NCBI GenBank assembly: GCA_021014325.1
Contig: CM037460.1
Coordinates: forward strand, 19,684,044-19,748,043
Origin: Plazaster borealis
Lineage: Eukaryota; Echinodermata; Asteroidea; Forcipulatida; Labidiasteridae
Direction of reading: 5' to 3'
Length of the DNA: 64,000 nt
Positions 60,101 to 63,975 of the stretch are shown piece by piece. The translations under genes were made by a program, and so were the position numbers. Every line of letters begins with the position of its first letter. Positions within the stretch are counted from its first letter, which is position 1. The notes under the pieces were generated by a model. That model saw only the letters and a program-made list of their open reading frames with translations, had not been told where the DNA came from and ran no database searches.

Positions 60101-61345
60101 TCTGTCCATATCTAACACTTAAAATATTGATTTGTTCGTGGATAAAATGCCTCGAAATTCACGCAAGTAATTGTGGCATCATAGAACATTTCAGATTTTT
60201 TTAACAGTTATTTTCAAATTTCTGTACATATCTTACACTTAAAATATTGACTTATTTGTTGATAAAATTCCTTGAAATTCACACAAGGAAATTGTGGCAT
60301 CATAGAAAGTCAGTGTTCTTTTGAAAAAGTGTGACTTCCTATATGGCCAGACTTCCTGTATGTGGCTAATTGTCGGCCCATGCTCTGCCATTTCGAGAGT
60401 CAAATTGCATGTAAAGAGATTATGCTTTTCAAACAACAGGCATGGCACCTAAAATGTACGCTGCGTAGCACACAGGGAATCTACCCCCTCCCCCCCCAAA
60501 AAAAAAAAAAAAGAAAAAAGAAAAAAAAGAAGATGGATTGTGGGTGATGTCAGAAGGTGATTTGGGTCAATAGACTGTGCCAGAGCTGTGTAGTGAGAGA
60601 GGTGCAACATAGATTTTGCGCTATGATCTTGATGGAATAGCGCCTTATAAATTTTAATTGTTATGTTATGTTGTAGAGGGACCAGTTTTCTTCTGTCACA
60701 TGGTTGCTGGATGCCATTTTAAGTCCAAATGCAGCACAACCCAATGGGCAGACTATTGTCTGGCACCCTGCAATCGCAACTCTCTCAATATCTCTGGACT
60801 GTGCAAGTCTCACAAGTATTCGGTCTTCTGGGACCAAAGTGGTGCCAACCATATTGAGTTTTACATGTGTGCATTTCTGTTTCTTCAAACACTTTAGTTT
60901 AACGTAGTTTATGGCTCAAAAAATTATGTCATGTTGTTGGGAAATTTAAATTTAGCCATGAATTAAAATAAAATTAACAAATCAGCAAAGAAAACCTGAG
61001 AATAAGACTTGACCTCCATTTCTGGATACTTTAAAACAATTGGGAATTTTGCCCAACTGACGTTCATGTTATCATTAAACATATGCAATAGTCGCACAAA
61101 TTCGGGCGAGATTGGAAAATGGGGTTTCTGAAAAATAAGCATCCTCATCCCAAGTTTTAATTTTGTTTCAATGTTAATGTTAACAAATAGTTTCTACACC
61201 AGATTTCGAACTTATGTAAAATTTCCTAAAGATGTAACTTGTTTTGTATTTCATTCTCCACAGATATCTGTTTGGCGAAGAGGGCTACTGTTTAACAACC
61301 CTACAGACATCCTTAGGATATGTACTCAAGCTTGCCGAAGATTAA
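22018..61345 (+). CDS. VPS9D1: VPS9 domain-containing protein 1 (14 exons)
   Basis: VPS9-domain proteins catalyse nucleotide exchange on Rab5-type GTPases at endosomes; this family member is little characterised. Exons: 22018-22098, 23666-23738, 24479-24574, 25101-25353, 27125-27254, 45287-45349, 46278-46418, 47265-47496, 50713-51864, 52884-53013, 54030-54241, 58897-58981, 59676-59780, 61264-61345. They total 2835 bp: 944 aa plus TAA. The N-terminal MIT-like helices ([15 protein letters not shown], then [18 protein letters not shown]) and the C-terminal VPS9 core ([14 protein letters not shown]..., [20 protein letters not shown]) match human VPS9D1 as I remember it. The Asp (DDLLPI) and Tyr (EEGYCL) that VPS9 exchange factors use are present. 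The human protein is about 630 aa; the excess is mainly the acidic exon 9. A TGA at 21982-21984 is in frame upstream of the chosen ATG. All introns are GT-AG except GC-AG intron 7. Confidence 0.93.
22246..22450 (-). mobile_element. TTAA-MITE family 1 variant, truncated
   Basis: Begins AGGTAGGGTCATAGATTGG after TTAA (22242-22245). It keeps the GATCATAAAAACTTACTTGG module and a GAGAAATGATTCATGGCATG-type core, then breaks off at the LINE fragment. Confidence 0.65.
22455..23200 (+). mobile_element. LINE 3'-end fragment (CR1/L2-like), interrupted
   Basis: Degenerate translation: [25 protein letters not shown], then an FKRNF-like end. The 3' tail is GCGCTATATAAATGTCTCGC and TTATTATTATT. It is split at 22705-23064 by the telomere-like-ended TTAA element. 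Confidence 0.7.
22705..23064. mobile_element. TTAA element with telomere-like CCCTAACC/GGTTAGGG ends, copy B
   Basis: TTAA (22705-22708) + CCCTAACC ... GGTTAGGG + TTAA (23061-23064). The ends are exact complements. It splits a LINE 3' end, so the TTAA duplication is visible as an insertion. CCCT-starting ends in a TTAA site suggest a piggyBac-type element. Confidence 0.85.
23326..23480. repeat. 'CCCCTTGCAT' foldback, copy 3
   Basis: AAACCCCTTGCATTGGCTG at the left and GTCATATGCAAGGGGT at the right are complementary ends. An internal CCTCAGCGA word is shared with 12711-12861. In VPS9D1 intron 1. Confidence 0.55.
23666..23738 (+). CDS. VPS9D1: VPS9D1 exon 2
   Basis: Acceptor CACCTTCAG, donor GTAAGT. 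Residues 28-51, [19 protein letters not shown], the second helix of the MIT-like region. It ends with one base of a Gly codon. Confidence 0.9.
24479..24574 (+). CDS. VPS9D1: VPS9D1 exon 3
   Basis: Acceptor GTCACAG, donor GTAAAG. Residues 52-83, including [19 protein letters not shown], the third helix and a strong match to the remembered human KLAQQCLER segment. Confidence 0.9.
24618..25004 (-). mobile_element. TTAA-MITE family 2, copy 2
   Basis: Starts AGGGATCGTATACGCTTGG after TTAT and ends GTGTATGATGCCT before TTAA (25005-25008). A tRNA-like SINE fragment (GCACGTTAATCTGCC...) begins straight after this TTAA, so the element probably landed in a SINE. Confidence 0.8.
25009..25080 (+). mobile_element. 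tRNA-Asn-like SINE fragment
   Basis: Contains GCACGTTAATCTGCC, GAGGTCGCAGGTTG and CCCGCTCTAGTAATTTTGTC, the 3' half of the SINE seen intact at 13087 and 63452. Confidence 0.65.
25101..25353 (+). CDS. VPS9D1: VPS9D1 exon 4
   Basis: Acceptor TTAGCAG offers two in-frame choices 3 bp apart (TAG or CAG), adding or omitting one Ala. Residues 84-168 form a proline/serine-rich linker ([34 protein letters not shown]). Donor GTGTGT. Confidence 0.85.
25430..25628. mobile_element. CAGAGCTGCCAAC-family element, copy 2
   Basis: Left end CAGAGCTGCCAACTC, right end TTTGCAGCTTTG. The phrases TGAAAATCTCCCTGATT and TTGTACAAAATCTCCCTGA match 52354-52550. Confidence 0.68.
26000..26357 (-). mobile_element. Full-length tRNA-headed SINE, inverted
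   Basis: Minus strand: GGTGTCATGTGGCCGAGTGG head, GAGTTCGAATCCCGGTCATG with an acceptor-stem complement GTCATGACAC, body TTGAGCAAGATACTTTAC, and 3' end AATGCACTATATAAGAAC then TTATTATTATT. The most complete copy in the window. Confidence 0.78.
26564..26731. repeat. Long near-perfect hairpin
   Basis: The left arm (GTGAGGACCCGGTCTTCACT ... GCCGCTGTTGATGGACT) pairs with the right arm (AGTCCATTAACAGCGGC ... CAGTGAAGACCGGCTCCTCA) across a loop of about 12 bases. Arms are roughly 75-80 bp with few mismatches. In VPS9D1 intron 4, sense to the transcript. Confidence 0.8.
27125..27254 (+). CDS. VPS9D1: VPS9D1 exon 5
   Basis: Acceptor TGACCAG, donor GTAAGC. Residues 168-211 contain [20 protein letters not shown], close to the human KLTPLEEASLQNQKL segment as I remember it, then a basic linker. 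Phase 0 end. Confidence 0.92.
28430..28480. repeat. Short hairpin CCGGTCGGCAAT/ATTGCCGACCGG
   Basis: ACCGGTCGGCAAT faces ATTGCCGACCGGG across about 16 bases. A third GTGCCGACCAG lies 20 bp downstream. No function recognised. Confidence 0.7.
28723..28874. mobile_element. Diverged 'GATTTCACAAAG' inverted-repeat element
   Basis: Left end CAGGGCTCGATATCACAAAG and right end CTTTGTGAAATCGGCCCCAG are complementary, as in the 20481 family; the interior differs (TTAAGATGAATCTTAG). Confidence 0.65.
29381..29574. mobile_element. 'CCAATTTCATAGAGCTGCTTAAGCA' inverted-repeat element, copy 1
   Basis: Ends CCAATTTCATAGAGTTGC and AGCAGCTCTATGAAATTGGG are complementary. The inner phrases TGGTATTTTGACTGGTAACC and TTGTGCTTAGCTACTTTTTG recur at 35803, 40998 and 54253. 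Confidence 0.75.
30766..31755 (+). CDS. Single-exon class A (rhodopsin-like) GPCR, orphan
   Basis: An intact 329-codon frame with seven hydrophobic segments: TM1 about 24-46 (GN at 37-38), TM2 about 55-80 (Asp67), TM3 about 92-121 (Cys96/97, then E-R-Y at 122-124), TM4 about 144-164 (Trp151), TM5 about 181-212 (Pro199), TM6 about 232-258 (Pro252), TM7 about 270-296, then a helix-8-like basic KRFRDKL. Cys175 in the second extracellular loop can pair with the TM3 Cys. The usual DRY is ERY, the TM6 FxxCWxP is absent, and NPxxY is T-S-L-I-Y (290-294). One N-glycosylation site lies at Asn6. It is nested in VPS9D1 intron 5 on the same strand. Ligand unknown; likely one of the rapidly evolving echinoderm orphan receptors (inference). 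No obvious polyadenylation hexamer follows closely. ATGs at codons 1 and 4 are both possible starts. Confidence 0.88.
   Translation: MSAMANTSGSDTDTFDLRATPIFQASCLLFNAAAFIGNSLACAVFLTQRKFKTCSILLFQLNQCAVDLCTPLFLILKIVIPSAKYFDQSLASHLVCCLWLSHWVLATLLAVSVVNFSLMSAERYCAFYYPVKHRLWFTCGGKTRLLILLNWLSTLVICGVVIIPSKHINEQSGKCEFYRQPLILFFTICSIIIYEIFFPMTTVVCFIRIFIRFNHLAKKRGVVRGAAVQRAKYSLLLTILTLFVLTMAVELPVHVVLFMDKLEGVDWQSEFLHSLFSFSIFLLTLKCLSTSLIYTVANKRFRDKLAGLLWKIKRKIVRTKVQVLPLDTL
31800..32020 (+). mobile_element. LINE reverse-transcriptase C-terminal fragment (RTE-like)
   Basis: The translation contains [16 protein letters not shown] and [16 protein letters not shown], the end-of-ORF pattern (GRP-W-DNI-W) common in non-LTR retrotransposons of the RTE/craniate-RT type. 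It runs in frame to a TAG at about 32018. It lies 45 bp after the GPCR stop. Confidence 0.72.
32480..32740 (-). mobile_element. tRNA-like SINE, inverted, third type
   Basis: Minus-strand CCCAGGTTCGATTCCTGG B-box-like stem with GGCTAGTTCATAAAA nearby. The body does not match the two main SINE families. Boundaries approximate. Confidence 0.45.
33051..33428 (-). mobile_element. TTAA-MITE family 1, copy 8
   Basis: Starts AGGCAATGGACATGTTTGG after TTAA (33047-33050) and ends CGTGTGCAGTGCCT before TTAA (33429-33432). The core is of the AGGCCTGAAGCCTTTCTCAG type, not the ACTTCTTGCAAGAAGT type. Confidence 0.85.
34749..34853 (+). CDS. Possible orphan first exon, 35 codons
   Basis: ATG (34749) opens 35 codons ([20 protein letters not shown]... 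ending NLTTFLQE) that run exactly into a consensus GAG|GTAAGT donor, phase 0. It lies outside repeats in VPS9D1 intron 5, on the transcribed strand. The hydrophobic pattern weakly recalls the N-terminus of glycolipid-transfer-protein folds, but no matching downstream exon was found. It could be an alternative VPS9D1 exon, a nested gene's first exon, or chance. Confidence 0.3.
34919..35290. mobile_element. TTAA-MITE family 3, copy 1
   Basis: TTAA (34915-34918) + AGGTATTATACAGGATTGG ... TTACCAATCCTGTGAAATATCT + TTAA (35291-35294). It shares TCGCAGACGGTGTTCGTGTT and ATCAGCTGTTGCGTTTTTT with 62535-62910. Confidence 0.82.
35511..35797. mobile_element. 'CAATTTCATAGAGCTGC' element, copy 2
   Basis: Left end TCAATTTCATAGTGCTGC and right end TAAGCAGCTCTATGAAATTA are complementary. 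The interior differs from the next copy, which starts within 10 bp. Confidence 0.65.
35803..35994. mobile_element. 'CAATTTCATAGAGCTGC' element, copy 3
   Basis: Ends GGGCCCAATTTCATAAAGC and CTGTATGAAATTAGGCCC. The interior TGGTATTTTGGCTGGTAACC is shared with 29381 and 40998. Confidence 0.72.
36825..37035 (+). mobile_element. LINE 3'-end fragment
   Basis: The translation [20 protein letters not shown] with [11 protein letters not shown] follows the WN-L-I-S-FK-LKT pattern of CR1/L2-type reverse-transcriptase ends. Truncated and degenerate. Confidence 0.6.
37082..37444 (+). mobile_element. TTAA-MITE family 1, copy 9
   Basis: TTAA (37078-37081) + AGGCATCTTACACG ... CATGTACAGTGCCT + TTAA (37445-37448). 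Core ACTTCTTGCAAGAAGT. Confidence 0.87.
38053..38530. mobile_element. Foldback element with ~120-bp arms
   Basis: GGGGCTTCAAGGTCAAATTA ... ACCTCACGTTAAAATGGTGT at the left is mirrored by ACACCATTTTAACGTGAGGT ... TTTGACCTTGGAGCCCC at the right. Arms are about 85-90% similar by eye. A TTAA-MITE starts 8 bp downstream. Confidence 0.78.
38538..38950. mobile_element. TTAA-MITE variant with GATTCATGCATGAATC core
   Basis: Starts AGGTAGAGTCATAGATTG after TTAA (38534-38537). The core is AACGATTCATGCATGAATCA flanked by GAAA/TTTC and CAGATTC. A related partial copy is at about 46700-46860. The right end is degraded. Confidence 0.62.
38952..39550. repeat. Dispersed 'GGGCTCAAAT' repeat, copy 2
   Basis: Matches 7858-8250 (ATCCACAAGACTGCAGG, TTACTGGACCAGAA, GGACTTGTCCGG). 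A SINE-like AATAATAATAATAG stretch and TAGCGCCGGCCGGT are inserted at about 39243-39390. Confidence 0.58.
39580..39944 (-). mobile_element. TTAA-MITE family 1, copy 10
   Basis: TTAA (39576-39579) + AGGTATCGTACACG ... CGTGTTCAGTGCCT + TTAA (39945-39948). Core ACTTCTTGCAAGAA. Confidence 0.87.
40079..40537. mobile_element. AGGCCACATAAA inverted-repeat element, copy 2
   Basis: AGGCCACATAAATATAAAAC at the left, TTTTTTATGTGGCCT at the right. The interior GACATGGCAAAATATGAAAT is shared with 6816-7312. Confidence 0.72.
40998..41577. mobile_element. 'CAATTTCATAGAGCTGC' element, copy 4, interrupted
   Basis: Ends GGGCCCAATTTCATAGAGCT and CAGCTCTTTGAAATTGGGCC. Split at its own TTAA by a family 2 TTAA-MITE (41025-41405). 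Confidence 0.78.
41025..41405 (+). mobile_element. TTAA-MITE family 2, copy 3 (nested)
   Basis: TTAA (41021-41024) + AGGGTCTACAGGGGTTACG ... CGTATACAATCCCT + TTAA (41406-41409). The host repeat's consensus at this point (CTGCTTAAGCAG) confirms a TTAA duplication. Confidence 0.88.
41749..42122 (+). mobile_element. TTAA-MITE family 2, copy 4
   Basis: AGGGTCTGTATACATTTGG ... CGTATACAATCCCT with TTAA at the right (42123-42126) and a mutated GTAA at the left. Followed by the right half of a 'CAATTTCATAGAGC' type repeat (to about 42290). Confidence 0.83.
42525..43057. repeat. ~190-bp direct duplication split by a transferred segment
   Basis: 42525-42717 and 42858-43057 share GTGTGATTCAACGTTTCGAT, TCATTGAGAGACTGGGGTA and AGCCTAGTGGTGGCTGG. 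Between them 42717-42793 copies 40018-40098 almost exactly (CTTTCCTTAATCATGTTTAA, AATGTGTCACCTTTACATTG), ending inside an AGGCCACATAAA element end. Confidence 0.8.
43325..43690 (+). mobile_element. Diverged TTAA-MITE (family 1-like)
   Basis: TTAA (43321-43324) + AGCACATGTGTAAC, then TGTCAAAGACCAGTATCC and CCAACATATACATGAAATAA modules. The right end is unclear. Confidence 0.55.
43930..45129 (+). mobile_element. 1200-bp hAT-type element, deletion derivative
   Basis: Left end CAGTGGCGTCACCAG, right end CTAGTTACGCCACTG (complementary at 12-13 of 15 positions). The 8-bp direct repeat GCCAGAAG lies at 43922-43929 and 45130-45137. Sub-terminal G- and C-runs. A 97-codon frame (44409-44699) is rich in Ser/Glu/Asn with a [18 protein letters not shown] segment. 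I do not see a BED finger or the catalytic region, so it is non-autonomous. An unrelated short inverted repeat (44249-44382) is nested inside. Confidence 0.85.
44249..44382. mobile_element. Short 'CCAATTTCATGGC' inverted-repeat element
   Basis: GGGCCCAATTTCATGGCACT and CAGAGCCATGAAATTGGGCC are complementary; inside are GCGCTGACGCGC and GCGTAAGCGC words. Nested in the hAT element. Confidence 0.72.
45287..45349 (+). CDS. VPS9D1: VPS9D1 exon 6
   Basis: Exactly 21 codons, [20 protein letters not shown] plus Gly, phase 0 at both ends, acceptor TTCTGCAG and donor GTATCC. It matches the human LSLQRQMMENLVIAKARE segment as I remember it. It follows the 18-kb intron holding the GPCR. Confidence 0.9.
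45470..45835. repeat. 'GGTCTCTAAAGGGTTA' element, copy
   Basis: CTAACCCATAGCGCCGCAAA at the left and AATGGTCTCTAAAGGGTTAG at the right resemble the ends at 1493-1775 and the right end at about 24300. Confidence 0.5.
46278..46418 (+). CDS. VPS9D1: VPS9D1 exon 7
   Basis: Acceptor TGACCAG. 47 codons (residues 233-279): [20 protein letters not shown], then [18 protein letters not shown]. The only phase-correct donor is GAG|GCAAGA, so intron 7 is of the GC-AG class. Confidence 0.88.
47265..47496 (+). CDS. VPS9D1: VPS9D1 exon 8
   Basis: Acceptor GTTTGAAG, donor GTACTA. Residues 280-356: [20 protein letters not shown] and [20 protein letters not shown], matching the human LSLPDHPIAQLLRRLQ region as I remember it. 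Ends in phase 1. Confidence 0.92.
49085..49665. repeat. 'TATAGACTGTGCAAGTCTTG' inverted-repeat element
   Basis: TATAGACTGTGCAAGTCTTG at the left and GCAAGACTTGCACAGTCTAT at the right are complementary. Most of its body recurs at 60795-61195 (GAGAATAAGACTTGACCTC, CCTCATCCCAAGTTTTAATT). It directly follows a second inverted repeat (48937-49086; ends TAGACCTTTATCATGG and GCATGATAAAGGTCTA). Confidence 0.72.
50260..50622 (+). mobile_element. TTAA-MITE family 1, copy 11, abutting a truncated relative
   Basis: TTAA (50256-50259) + AGGCACTGAACACG; ends near CGTGTACAGCTG. The preceding 50195-50255 (AAGTAAGTTTTTATTTTAT ... ATTACCAACTTACCT) is the right end of another MITE sharing this TTAA. The core is GGCTTCTTGCAAGAAGTC. 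Confidence 0.82.
50713..51864 (+). CDS. VPS9D1: VPS9D1 exon 9 (large acidic exon)
   Basis: A 1152-bp exon, residues 357-740, acceptor TTTAAG and donor GTAAGA. Starts [20 protein letters not shown], then a long E/D/S-rich, probably disordered stretch ([19 protein letters not shown]). It ends in a predicted helix, [21 protein letters not shown] ~44-residue unit appears twice (GD..DE ... PSDEEQKD and GELGDE ... SDEEQRD). This exon explains most of the extra length relative to the human protein. Confidence 0.93.
51878..52008 (-). mobile_element. SINE fragment, inverted
   Basis: TAATAATAATAATAATAAT followed by GTAGTCTTATATAGCAC at the 3' side and CGCTCGGCCACAACAC at the tRNA-like head; a shortened relative of 26000-26357. 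Confidence 0.6.
52290..52570 (-). mobile_element. tRNA-Asn-like SINE head, inverted, interrupted
   Basis: GCAGGATTTGAACCTGTGAC, CAGATTAACGTGCCGGCGC and CTCTACCAACTA, then (after 52550) CAACTAAGCTATCTAGCCC. It is the complement of the SINE at 63452, split by the CAGAGCTGCCAAC element. Confidence 0.72.
52354..52550. mobile_element. CAGAGCTGCCAAC-family element, intact, with 6-bp duplication
   Basis: CAGAGCTGCCAACTC ... TTGGCAGCTCTG with CAACTA on both sides (52348-52353, 52551-52556). The 197-bp insert splits a SINE whose uninterrupted form is known from other copies. CAGAG-type ends suggest hAT, but an 8-bp duplication is not clear. Confidence 0.8.
52884..53013 (+). CDS. VPS9D1: VPS9D1 exon 10
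   Basis: Acceptor CATGCAG, donor GTAAAC. Residues 741-784: [20 protein letters not shown] and [18 protein letters not shown]. Start of the helical bundle preceding the VPS9 core. Confidence 0.92.
53080..53450 (+). mobile_element. TTAA-MITE family 1, copy 12
   Basis: AGGCAGGGTTTACTTTTGG ... AAAGGTGTACCGTTCCCT with decayed TTAT and TTAC flanks. The core is of the GGCTTTATGCCTGAAGCC type. Confidence 0.78.
53505..53815. repeat. Foldback element 'GGTACAATGACTTG', copy 3
   Basis: ATCTGGTACAATGACTTGC and AATTTGAATTCCTCAGACTA match 12435-12705. The right side (ACCTTGTTATGACCAAACAC) is diverged. Confidence 0.55.
54030..54241 (+). CDS. VPS9D1: VPS9D1 exon 11
   Basis: Acceptor TTTTTTACAG, donor GTGAGT. 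Residues 784-854: [33 protein letters not shown], and [13 protein letters not shown] ending DKLECV. The IGI..KL and YPY..A..EL words match human VPS9D1 as I remember it. Confidence 0.93.
54253..54749. mobile_element. 'CAATTTCATAGAGCTGC' element, copy 5, interrupted
   Basis: GACCAATTTCATAGAGCTGC ... GCTGCTCTATGAAATTGGGT with the usual interior. A TTAA-MITE sits in its TTAA at 54437-54719. Confidence 0.78.
54437..54719 (+). mobile_element. TTAA-MITE family 1, copy 13 (nested, right-truncated)
   Basis: TTAA (54433-54436) + AGGCACTAGACACG; it stops after GTCGTTTCTCACAAA yet is followed by TTAA (54720-54723) and the host repeat. The last ~100 bp are missing, although a TTAA is retained. Confidence 0.82.
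55013..56685 (+). pseudogene. Ginger integrase-like transposase remnant, three exon pieces
   Basis: Pieces: ~55013-55105 ([15 protein letters not shown], one in-frame stop near 55045), 55942-56134 ([20 protein letters not shown], then [19 protein letters not shown], a small frameshift, then [12 protein letters not shown]) and 56574-56685 ([13 protein letters not shown], stop, ..., [12 protein letters not shown]). The H-x-H...C-x2-C pattern is the integrase zinc-binding HHCC domain. MDLIG carries the first Asp expected of the DDE core; nothing after it is recognisable. GT-AG splice sites (GTAAGT after exon 2, TTTTTAACAG before exon 3) are retained. Two stops and the frameshift argue against a domesticated host gene. 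Confidence 0.8.
57118..57155. repeat. (TTTA)n microsatellite
   Basis: A run of TTTA units inside the Ginger element. Confidence 0.85.
57377..57676 (-). mobile_element. TTAA-MITE family 1, copy 14, nested in Ginger
   Basis: TTAA (57373-57376) + AGGTATCGTACACG ... CGTGTACGATGCCT + TTAA (57677-57680). Two internal deletions relative to other copies. It shows MITE activity after Ginger insertion. Confidence 0.87.
58897..58981 (+). CDS. VPS9D1: VPS9D1 exon 12
   Basis: Acceptor TTGTCTCAG, donor GTAAGT. Residues 855-883: [19 protein letters not shown] and a short Ala/Glu/Asn linker. Ends with two bases of a Val codon. Confidence 0.9.
59676..59780 (+). CDS. VPS9D1: VPS9D1 exon 13 (VPS9 core)
   Basis: Acceptor ACCTGCAG, donor GTAAGA. 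Residues 883-918: [20 protein letters not shown], then [18 protein letters not shown] contains the Asp typical of VPS9 exchange factors. Confidence 0.95.
60064..60304. repeat. 120-bp tandem duplication
   Basis: GAACATTTCAGATTTTTT starts both units (60064, 60184) and AATTGTGGCATCATAGAA ends both. Several substitutions separate them. Confidence 0.85.
60795..61195. repeat. Truncated copy of the 49085 element
   Basis: GACTGTGCAAGTCTCACAAG, TTTAACGTAGTTTATGGCT and CCTCATCCCAAGTTTTAATT match 49085-49510 in order; the right inverted end is absent. Confidence 0.68.
61264..61345 (+). CDS. VPS9D1: VPS9D1 exon 14 (terminal)
   Basis: Acceptor CTCCACAG. Residues 918-944: [20 protein letters not shown], then LKLAED and TAA at 61343-61345. 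Contains the conserved EGY..T.L motif with the catalytic-type Tyr. Confidence 0.95.
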
Positions 61346-62060
61346 CTCCTGTCCATGAAATACAACCGAAGAAAAGCCCAGCATTCCTGAGCAAGTCCAG
61401 TCGCTAACCTTTAGTCAATTTGCCATTTAAATCACGCATGCGTGGTCTTTGTTTCATTTGAACGTGTCTTGTCAATTGATTCGTCAATTATGGCAACAAG
61501 GCGACAACGTAGTGAAAAAAAAAATGTATTGGCCCATAATAATGATAACTTGCATAATATAGTGCAATAATAATTATTATCTAATAATAATTAGCATATT
61601 TTATTGGCAAAAATCTACCGTTTATCGTTAAACCACTACTCTAGGAGATTTGTTAAAATTAACTTTTTGTGAGATTGCAAAAGTTTACAAAATTGTCTCC
61701 ATCACATAACCTAACCGCCATTTTTTAAAAGTGAGTACATATGTAACTTCGCGAGTTGACTAGAGAAACAATGCTCCGGGGCTAGGTCGATCCAGTTGGA
61801 CTAGCTAGTTAAACCATGCTAGTCGACTCTTAGTCAACCACCTGAACTTGCTCCCTGTGTAATTGTGTTTTTCCTTAAGGTCGGTGGTTACTTTTATATT
61901 TTATTCTCTATTACGATGTGTCACAAAAAAACTTGCCTGATGTCCAATGATAAGACTTGATGATGTCCAATGATAGGACTTGATTAGAAGTGTCTTTTTA
62001 TAATCTTCTGCATCAATTAATTAGTTGTAGCCCTACAAAATAAACTCAAGACTACTCCAT
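61346..62060 (+). other. VPS9D1: VPS9D1 3' UTR / downstream
   Basis: No coding frame continues. A candidate AATAAA polyadenylation signal lies at 62039-62044. No other recognised feature. Confidence 0.5.
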
Positions 62061-62534
62061 TTGGTTGGAAAAAACAATTCAGAGAAATTTGTTGTCCAAT
62101 TTTTACAGATCGGACCTGCATAAACAGACACGATTGCAAAAAAGGAAAGTGGAGAAAGAGGCGCAAATAGCATTATTTTGTGTTGTGCTCATTTTTTGTG
62201 CAGAAGTTCAGAGAAATTGGACTATGGGCTCAATTTTATGGCTCTGCCACTGGAAGCGAAAAATTGGCGTTTACAGAAAAATGTAAATCGATGATGAATT
62301 TTGCCATTTATCACGATTTCAATTTTATAAACTTAATTTTTTGCTGCCTTTATTAGGGGGAGATAATTTATTTTGCTGTTGAAAAGACTGAGAGATAAAG
62401 TAATCATTGCTTTTGGAAGTGTAAACACTCCATACAACTAAACTGTGAACATGTCACCAACTGCTTGACGAAAACAATGAAAAACAACATGTGATTTGTC
62501 AGGGAATTTGTGCTTGTTCCCATTAGGCATTGAT

Positions 62535-62910
62535 AGGTATTATACAAGATTGGTAGAGCTGACAAAATAGTCGCAGATAGTGTTCCTGTTTTGTGTGAGC
62601 AACCATATACATGAAATAACAAACCTGTGAACATTTGGGCTCAATCCGTTGTGTGAGTCAGGAGAAAATAGTGAATAACCATGCACAATATTCAGCATGT
62701 AAACACATTGTCCTTAATTTTGGTTGTAACAACCAAAATCAGCTGTTGCGTTTTTTCTTTTTAGGTTTTCAGATAAAGTTTTCTTGAATATGACTTCATT
62801 TCAGAGGGAAATATTTCACAGAAAAATAAATTGTTCTAGCATGAACTTCATAATCAGTAAGCTTTCAGACTAAAATTAAACAATGATGTTTCTTATCCTT
62901 ACCAATACCT
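62535..62910. mobile_element. TTAA-MITE family 3, copy 2
   Basis: AGGTATTATACAAGATTGG ... CCTTACCAATACCT + TTAA (62911-62914); the left flank is TGAT. Matches 34919-35290 along its length. Confidence 0.8.
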
Positions 62911-63340
62911 TTAAATTCTGGCAATCAAATTAAGCAATTGTGATTTTGGGGGGACTTTGATAAAATTTCAGACATTATAAGCCTCTGCTAAAACAGTGGT
63001 ACAACTATCAGGGAGGGCATGTGCCCCCCCCCCCCCACTAAACAAATATAAATATTCCGGTATACACCATGTGACCTGTGACATCACATGTTTAAAAAAG
63101 AGCCACAGAGCCTGTACTTCCTGTCGGCACAATTTATACACAGCTCAATGGAGGAAAAAATAAAATCTTAAATGTCTGATTTGTATCAACTTTTGATTTG
63201 AAGAAAGTGGGTACATCCCAGAAATTGTCCAGCTGTTATTTTTATAACTAGTCAATTTTTCTTTGTTCAACTCGCCAAATTGTTTAAAACATACCCAGTC
63301 AGTTTCCCTTGTGGTTTATTACTTGATGTTTGAAACAATG

Positions 63341-63975
63341 GCTGCCGCTCCCCAGGTTGTGTAAACTTGGTTTTGATCCAATGCTACAGGGCAGTTAAAG
63401 GTTGTATGGCTTCTGGTAGGCACCCCCGAAAAAAAGATAGGGAGACCGCCAATATAGGACTAGATAGCTGAGTTGGTAGAGCGTTGGCACGTTAATCCGG
63501 AGGTAATTGGTTCAAATCCTGCTCTAGTCAATTTGTCTTTGTTCAACCCCAAATTTTTATAACTCAAAACACAAAATGTAAAATTTTCCATATGACCAGT
63601 AAAGTATCATGCCTGCCGGAAAGGCCCTGGAACATGTGGAATGTACCAGGTCACTCTCTTTGGAAACGAAGGTTACATGGTTTATAAATACTGGTATGAA
63701 CTTTAAAATCAGTGGCCTTTTACATTGAAACTGATTACATTTTTTGTTGGGGGGGGGGGTTGAACAAAGAAAAATTTAGCGGGATTTGAACCAACTACCT
63801 CCGGATTAGCGTGCCGGTGCTCTACCAACTGAGCTATCTAGGCCTATGTTGGCGGTCTCCCTATTTTGTCAATATCGTTGTTCGGGGGTGCCAGTCAGAA
63901 GCCAAACAACCGTCAACTGCCGTGTAGCCAGGGATTACACCCAAGTTTACGATACAACCTGGGAAGCGGCAGCCA
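63341..63975. mobile_element. 635-bp foldback with tRNA-like modules in both arms
   Basis: GGCTGCCGCTCCCCAGGTTG at the left and CAACCTGGGAAGCGGCAGCC at the right, then GGGAGACCGCC/GGCGGTCTCCC and GGCACCCCCGA/TCGGGGGTGCC further in, define arms of about 210 bp. Each arm contains a tRNA-Asn-like SINE head (63452-63545 +, 63757-63850 -) with GCACGTTAATCCGGAGG. The spacer has a G-run. Confidence 0.83.
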
